DNA from: UBA6115 sp050952935
GTDB taxonomy: Bacteria; Bacillota; Clostridia; Christensenellales; Aristaeellaceae
Reading direction: 5' to 3'
DNA: 64,000 nt
NCBI GenBank assembly: GCA_050952935.1
Contig: JBMNLS010000001.1
Location: forward strand, 1,426,001 to 1,490,000
The position numbers were made by a program, and so were the translations under genes. Of this stretch, positions 60,320 through 64,000 are shown piece by piece. Below the pieces are notes generated by a model. That model saw only the letters and a list, made by a program, of their open reading frames with translations, was not told the origin of the DNA and searched no databases. How positions within the stretch are numbered: position 1 is the first letter of the stretch; each line of letters begins with the position of its first letter.

Positions 60320-63274
60320 TTGCACAAAGATGACGCACAACAGAACATTCCTAAAGACTATAATGCGCTGCGCAGCTTGTATTTACTGACGCGTGAAGAA
60401 AACAGGCGGTTAAAACAGCTGTTAGCGCATCATCACATTTCATATACAGCAAACTATGAAGAAAGCCCTCCAGCGTACCGCTTGGTGGAAGAAGCGACAC
60501 CGGAACCCAAAGATGTCAGTTCATCTGCCGTTAAGATTGCTAACACAGCACAATCGTTGACAAAGCGTAGCCCCTTAAATAAGCGAATTGCCTTGTTTAT
60601 GTCTTTATTTCGGGGACGTTCAGATGTATATGCAAGGCAATGGCGCGGGAAGGAAGGAAAAATTGGTTATAGTCCGGCATGTCGCAATGAATGGAAACGC
60701 GGAGTATGCCTTAAACCAAATGCCAAATGCGCGGACTGTGTTCACGCTGACTATTTTCCGTATAATGTGGACGCGCTATCCGGCCACTTAAGCGGGCAGG
60801 AAGTTTTAGGAATTTATCCGCTCCTATTGGATGACACCTGCTATCTGATTGCAATTGACTTTGATGAAACGACTTGGAAACGGGATACGATTGCGTTTAG
60901 GCAAACATGCGAAAACAGCAAAATCCCCTGCGCTGTTGAAATATCCAGAAGCAGAAACGGTGCACATGTCTGGTTCTTTTTTGAAGAGGCAATACAAGCA
61001 GAGCATGCTCGCAAGTTTGCTTCATTACTTTTAACACAGTCAATGAGGGACAATGCGCAGTTAAATTTTCGTTCCTATGATCGCATGTTTCCCAATCAGG
61101 ATACTTTGCCAAAGGGTGGGTTTGGCAACTTGATTGCTCTTCCTTTTCAGCGGGATGCCTATCAAAATGGCGGTAGCGTTTTTGTGGATGATGATCTAGT
61201 CCCATACCTGGATCAGTGGGCTTATTTGTCCTCTGTTACACGGATTCCTCCGTCAGAAATCGATGAATGGATAAAGCAGCAGCACATTCCGGCACTGGGT
61301 GATTTGCGCAGAGAAGATGGCTTAGAAGTGTCATCGTTGAATTCCTCTTTGTTAAAACAGTCGGCCCTTGGTTTCCCGCCACTCCTTCACTGCATAAAAT
61401 CTGACAGGCTCTACATTCCTGCGGATGGCTTGCCCCAAAAGGCACAAAACCAGATTAAACGCCTTGCAGCATTTGCTAACCCCCAGTTTTATAAAGCCCA
61501 GGCCATCCGCATGCCGATATGGAATATTCCGCGTATTATCTGCTGTGCAGAATACGAGAACGATTGGCTATGTTTACCCCGAGGATGTGCGAATGCCTTG
61601 TGCAATTTAGTTGCGGCAGCGTCATCAAAGATCATCTGGTCTGATGAAAGATGCTCAGGTCGCCCAATAGATGTGGACTTTTGCGGCACGCTGCGCGAAG
61701 AGCAACAAAGTGCTTTTGATGCGCTGATGGAGCATGAGGAAGGTGTATTATCTGCAACAACCGCCTTCGGAAAGACAGTGATTGGCGCAGCGCTGATTGG
61801 CGCGCGAAAAACAAACACGCTGATTTTCGTGCATCGGACACAATTGATGCATCAATGGAAGGAACGTTTATCCGAATTTTTACAAATTCGGGAAGTACCT
61901 CCTGAAACTCCCAAGAAGCGTGGGCGTCAAAAACAACAGGACATCATTGGTATATTTGGAGGGGGGAAAGACACCCGTGGTGGTATCATAGACATCGCGT
62001 TGTTTCAATCCATGGGAAAGATGGACGAAATCAAGCCTTGGATTGGTAAATATGGCATGGTTATTGTGGATGAATGCCATCATGTTCCAGCCGTCAGCTT
62101 TGAACAGGTTATTAAAAAGGTATCCGCCCGATATGTGTATGGATTAACTGCGACACCCAAGCGTCAGGACGGGCACCATCCGATCCTGGAAATGTATCTG
62201 GGGCCAATCCGCTATCATGTGGATGCAAAAGTCCAGGCTGCCCGGCGTCCTTTTGCTCACCTCATGATTCCCAGGTTTACTGGGACGCGCTTTCAGCTTC
62301 AGGCTGAAGACCGTATGCCCAGTATCAGTCAACTTTACAATCAGATAGCAACCGATGATCTGCGCAACCACATGATTGTGGACGATGTTATAAACTGTGT
62401 GAAAGAAGGACGAAATTGTCTGGTGCTGAGTGAAAGAAAGCAGCATGTGGTTTGGCTCTCCGAGCAGCTAAGCAAGCAGAGGGACAGCGTAATCACTTTG
62501 ATGGGAGGCAGGAATCAGAAAAATACCCCTTGCCAACTTGAAGCACTTAAGCGCATCCCCTCCAGCACGCCGCTTATCGTCTGTGCAACCGGTAAATACA
62601 TCGGTGAAGGTTTTGATGAGCCGCGCTTGGATACGCTATTTCTGACTATGCCGATTTCGTGGCAGGGCACGCTGGCCCAGTATGTGGGCAGGCTTCACCG
62701 CCTGCACGAGGGAAAGCGCGAGGTTCGTGTATATGACTATATTGACACCCATGCAGAAATGCTGGAGCGCATGTACCATAGGCGCCTGAAAGGATATGCG
62801 GCAATCGGTTACCAGGTTCTGGCGGATGCACAGGATATGACGGTCAGCGGTGATATCATCTACAATCAGGACAGTTTTCAGCATCGTTTTTTATCGGATT
62901 TGGCTGCTGCACGTGGCAGCATTGTCATTGTCAGTCCCTTTGCTACCCTGCGGCGTGTGTGCTGGTTGGAAACGATATTGTCAGATGCAATTAAACGCTC
63001 CGTATCCATTACGGTCTGCACACGACCTTCATCGGCCTTTCAAGGCCGAAGCCAGGGGGCATCTGATGCGGCAATTCGCAAACTGAATTCTATTGGCGTT
63101 CAAGTGATTTGTGCAAAAGATATCCATCAAAAATTTGCCATAACAGATGAAAGGATTGTTTGGTACGGTAGTGTTAATCTGCTAAGTTTTGGGGCATCTC
63201 AGGAAAGCATGATGCGTATCATCAGCGGCAGTGTTGCCAGAGCACTTAAAACTAGCATGGGATATGACTTGTGA
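60320..63274 (+). CDS. TOTE-type archaeo-eukaryotic primase, superfamily 2 helicase and PLD-like nuclease fusion
   Basis: About 984 aa. (1) Residues ~90-330: TOTE-type primase with LIAIDFDE (catalytic Asp pair ~180), GAHVWFFFE (His ~216) and GNLIALPFQ. (2) Residues ~455-800: SF2 helicase with ATTAFGKT (Walker A), VDECHH, GLTATPKR and VGRLHR. (3) Residues ~870-975: PLD-like, IVIVSPFATL, HQKFAITDE (HxK motif) then SVNLLSFG (the Asn). The primase-helicase-nuclease chain recalls TOTE conflict systems and suggests anti-invader activity; biological role is inference. Start uncertain (TTG or GTG 6 nt up). Confidence 0.8.
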   Translation: MHKDDAQQNIPKDYNALRSLYLLTREENRRLKQLLAHHHISYTANYEESPPAYRLVEEATPEPKDVSSSAVKIANTAQSLTKRSPLNKRIALFMSLFRGRSDVYARQWRGKEGKIGYSPACRNEWKRGVCLKPNAKCADCVHADYFPYNVDALSGHLSGQEVLGIYPLLLDDTCYLIAIDFDETTWKRDTIAFRQTCENSKIPCAVEISRSRNGAHVWFFFEEAIQAEHARKFASLLLTQSMRDNAQLNFRSYDRMFPNQDTLPKGGFGNLIALPFQRDAYQNGGSVFVDDDLVPYLDQWAYLSSVTRIPPSEIDEWIKQQHIPALGDLRREDGLEVSSLNSSLLKQSALGFPPLLHCIKSDRLYIPADGLPQKAQNQIKRLAAFANPQFYKAQAIRMPIWNIPRIICCAEYENDWLCLPRGCANALCNLVAAASSKIIWSDERCSGRPIDVDFCGTLREEQQSAFDALMEHEEGVLSATTAFGKTVIGAALIGARKTNTLIFVHRTQLMHQWKERLSEFLQIREVPPETPKKRGRQKQQDIIGIFGGGKDTRGGIIDIALFQSMGKMDEIKPWIGKYGMVIVDECHHVPAVSFEQVIKKVSARYVYGLTATPKRQDGHHPILEMYLGPIRYHVDAKVQAARRPFAHLMIPRFTGTRFQLQAEDRMPSISQLYNQIATDDLRNHMIVDDVINCVKEGRNCLVLSERKQHVVWLSEQLSKQRDSVITLMGGRNQKNTPCQLEALKRIPSSTPLIVCATGKYIGEGFDEPRLDTLFLTMPISWQGTLAQYVGRLHRLHEGKREVRVYDYIDTHAEMLERMYHRRLKGYAAIGYQVLADAQDMTVSGDIIYNQDSFQHRFLSDLAAARGSIVIVSPFATLRRVCWLETILSDAIKRSVSITVCTRPSSAFQGRSQGASDAAIRKLNSIGVQVICAKDIHQKFAITDERIVWYGSVNLLSFGASQESMMRIISGSVARALKTSMGYDL

Positions 63275-63512
63275 TTATAGTCGTTCATCATAATAAAAGG
63301 TCAATACGCTACTTGAGCGATGCTGATGAACTTTGGGATTAAAACAGGATTTTGTTGAAATATTGATAGTATTCGGTTTGCTATAGGGCACTAATGAGAT
63401 GCCTGAAAAACTCTAAAAGAGTTTTCAAATGTCCTTACATCTCTTTTTTTAGTGACAGGACTTGAGATTTGAACGGTTTTGTTTGACTTATCAACGATGA
63501 TTCACATTATAC
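63275..63512. other. Non-coding region after the helicase gene
   Basis: About 240 bp. It has a likely terminator near 63395-63451 (GAGATG...CATCTC with a nested AAAACTCT/AGAGTTTT, then seven T); otherwise nothing recognised. Confidence 0.5.
63395..63451 (+). terminator. Terminator of the helicase transcript
   Basis: Outer GAGATG/CATCTC, inner AAAACTCT/AGAGTTTT, followed by TTTTTTT. Confidence 0.55.
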
Positions 63513-63514
63513 AA

Positions 63515-63549
63515 TAAAAACAGAACCGTCAGATTTGACGGCCCTGTTG
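63515..63549 (-). terminator. Terminator of tRNA-Pro
   Basis: Minus strand ACAGGGCCGTCA/TGACGGTTCTGT (two G-U pairs) then five T. Confidence 0.7.
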
Positions 63550-63550
63550 T

Positions 63551-63627
63551 TGGTCTGGGTGAGAGGATTCGAACCTCCGGCCTCTTGAACCCCATTCAAG
63601 CACGCTACCAAACTGCGCCACACCCAG
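63551..63627 (-). tRNA. tRNA-Pro (anticodon GGG)
   Basis: Acceptor CTGGGTG/CACCCAG, anticodon stem CTTGA/TCAAG with loop ATGGGGT, T arm GGTTCGAATCC, encoded CCA. No duplicate of its 3' end was seen in the window. Confidence 0.93.
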
Positions 63628-63656
63628 GCACCTGCACCACCCAAAGCGCAAATAAT

Positions 63657-63685
63657 ATATTAGCATTGCTACGTATAATTGTCAA
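63657..63685 (-). promoter_or_regulatory. Promoter of tRNA-Pro
   Basis: Minus strand TTGACA, 17 nt, TAATAT, about 30 nt before the tRNA. Confidence 0.75.
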
Positions 63686-63695
63686 GCGATTTTTT

Positions 63696-63750
63696 CCCGA
63701 GTTGTAGAAATCCCGTGTTTCCCGAGTTGTAGAAATCCCGAGTTGTAGAA
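63696..63750. repeat. Three copies of the IS30 inverted-repeat tip
   Basis: CCCGAGTTGTAGAA occurs exactly at 63696-63709, 63721-63734 and 63737-63750. It is identical to the first 14 nt of the right inverted repeat of the IS30 element at 18776-20023. Confidence 0.75.
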
Positions 63751-63814
63751 ATGCATTGTATAGGCTGTACGGGTGTCAAACATGGGTAATACATACATGT
63801 TTCTTTGACAACTT

Positions 63815-63840
63815 AACAGGCTGCCGTGCGGCAGCCTGTT
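63815..63840 (-). terminator. Hairpin after the pgi-like gene
   Basis: AACAGGCTGCC / GGCAGCCTGTT, a perfect 11-bp stem with a 4-nt loop; followed on the minus strand by TAAGTTGTC, so a weak U-run. Confidence 0.55.
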
Positions 63841-63855
63841 GAATAGGATCCAAGC

Positions 63856-64000
63856 TTATTTCAGGATATAGGCCTCCACATCGGCCTTCTGGCCGGCCAT
63901 TTCTTCCTGCTTTTTCCGGTATTTCTCGCCGGTGTTGCCCAGCACCGCGTAGGAGGCGATTTTACTCTCCTCAACGCCGGGCTGGTTGAACGCGTCAATG
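63856..64000 (-). CDS. pgi: Glucose-6-phosphate isomerase (C-terminal end, runs off the window)
   Basis: The last 47 residues: I-D-A-F-N-Q-P-G-V-E-E-S-K-I-A-S-Y-A-V-L-G, then EKYRKKQEEMAGQKADVEAY. The N/D-Q-P-G-V-E segment is the C-terminal signature of bacterial Pgi, with the following Lys. Only a short end is visible, so the assignment is provisional. Confidence 0.65.
   Translation of the reverse strand, partial: IDAFNQPGVEESKIASYAVLGNTGEKYRKKQEEMAGQKADVEAYILK

Noticed and set aside
58553..63550. A second integrative element between the phosphatase and tRNA-Pro
   Set aside because: No integrase and no duplicate of the tRNA-Pro 3' end were seen; called an accessory region only.

Overview
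The window looks like chromosome of an anaerobic, Gram-positive, Clostridia-type member of the Bacillota. Evidence seen directly: a Na+-type V-ATPase operon, an [FeFe]-hydrogenase-like protein with a thioredoxin-fold [2Fe-2S] partner, ParA/Mrp ATPases with built-in ferredoxin domains, a cdaA-cdaR pair, an L27 precursor with the Prp protease gene beside it, and the xpaC-telA pair. The core is G+C-rich with tightly packed, often 4-nt-overlapping genes. No species name can be given from the sequence alone.

Layout. 1-7.7 kb (minus): ligA (partial), pcrA, an MBL-fold protein, a phosphodiesterase and the xpaC-telA stress locus. 7.8-16.3 kb (mostly plus): peptidase C26, phosphoesterase, deoD, DUF523, a polar amino acid ABC transporter, yajC, and an RNase PH-RdgB fusion; an MFS carrier lies opposite. 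16.3-18.7 kb: an ABC exporter with its HTH regulator. 18.8-20.0 kb: an IS30 element flanked by an exact 15-bp repeat. 20.0-22.9 kb: a DUF5320/NifX/ferredoxin-ATPase operon. 22.9-30.1 kb (minus): rsmF-like, an unknown membrane protein, cdaR, cdaA, then rpmA-prp-rplU and the hydrogenase pair. 30.3-38.8 kb: a nine-gene V-ATPase operon. 38.9-40.2 kb: a broken IS630-type transposase and a MITE-like repeat immediately upstream of tRNA-Gln/tRNA-Glu.

40.4-57.9 kb is an integrative element in the 3' end of tRNA-Glu. It has a tyrosine integrase next to the tRNA, a 23-bp copy of the tRNA end at the far side, and paired 12-mer repeats near both ends. Its left part carries small phage-like genes. Its right part is visibly A+T-richer and carries what appears to be a self-contained catabolic regulon: its own sigma-54 (rpoN), a sigma-54 activator, a -24/-12 promoter with upstream dyads, a TRAP transporter, an AtuA/DUF1446 protein, DUF4387, a two-subunit Fe-S hydro-lyase of fumarase/tartrate dehydratase type, and a QueG-like Fe-S protein. 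The inferred job is uptake and dehydration of a small hydroxy-dicarboxylate such as tartrate or malate.

58-63.3 kb: a host histidine phosphatase, then an accessory pair, an AlbA-type regulator and a large TOTE-type primase/helicase/PLD-nuclease fusion, which is a candidate defence module. 63.5-64 kb: tRNA-Pro, three copies of the IS30 end sequence, and the 3' end of a gene resembling pgi.
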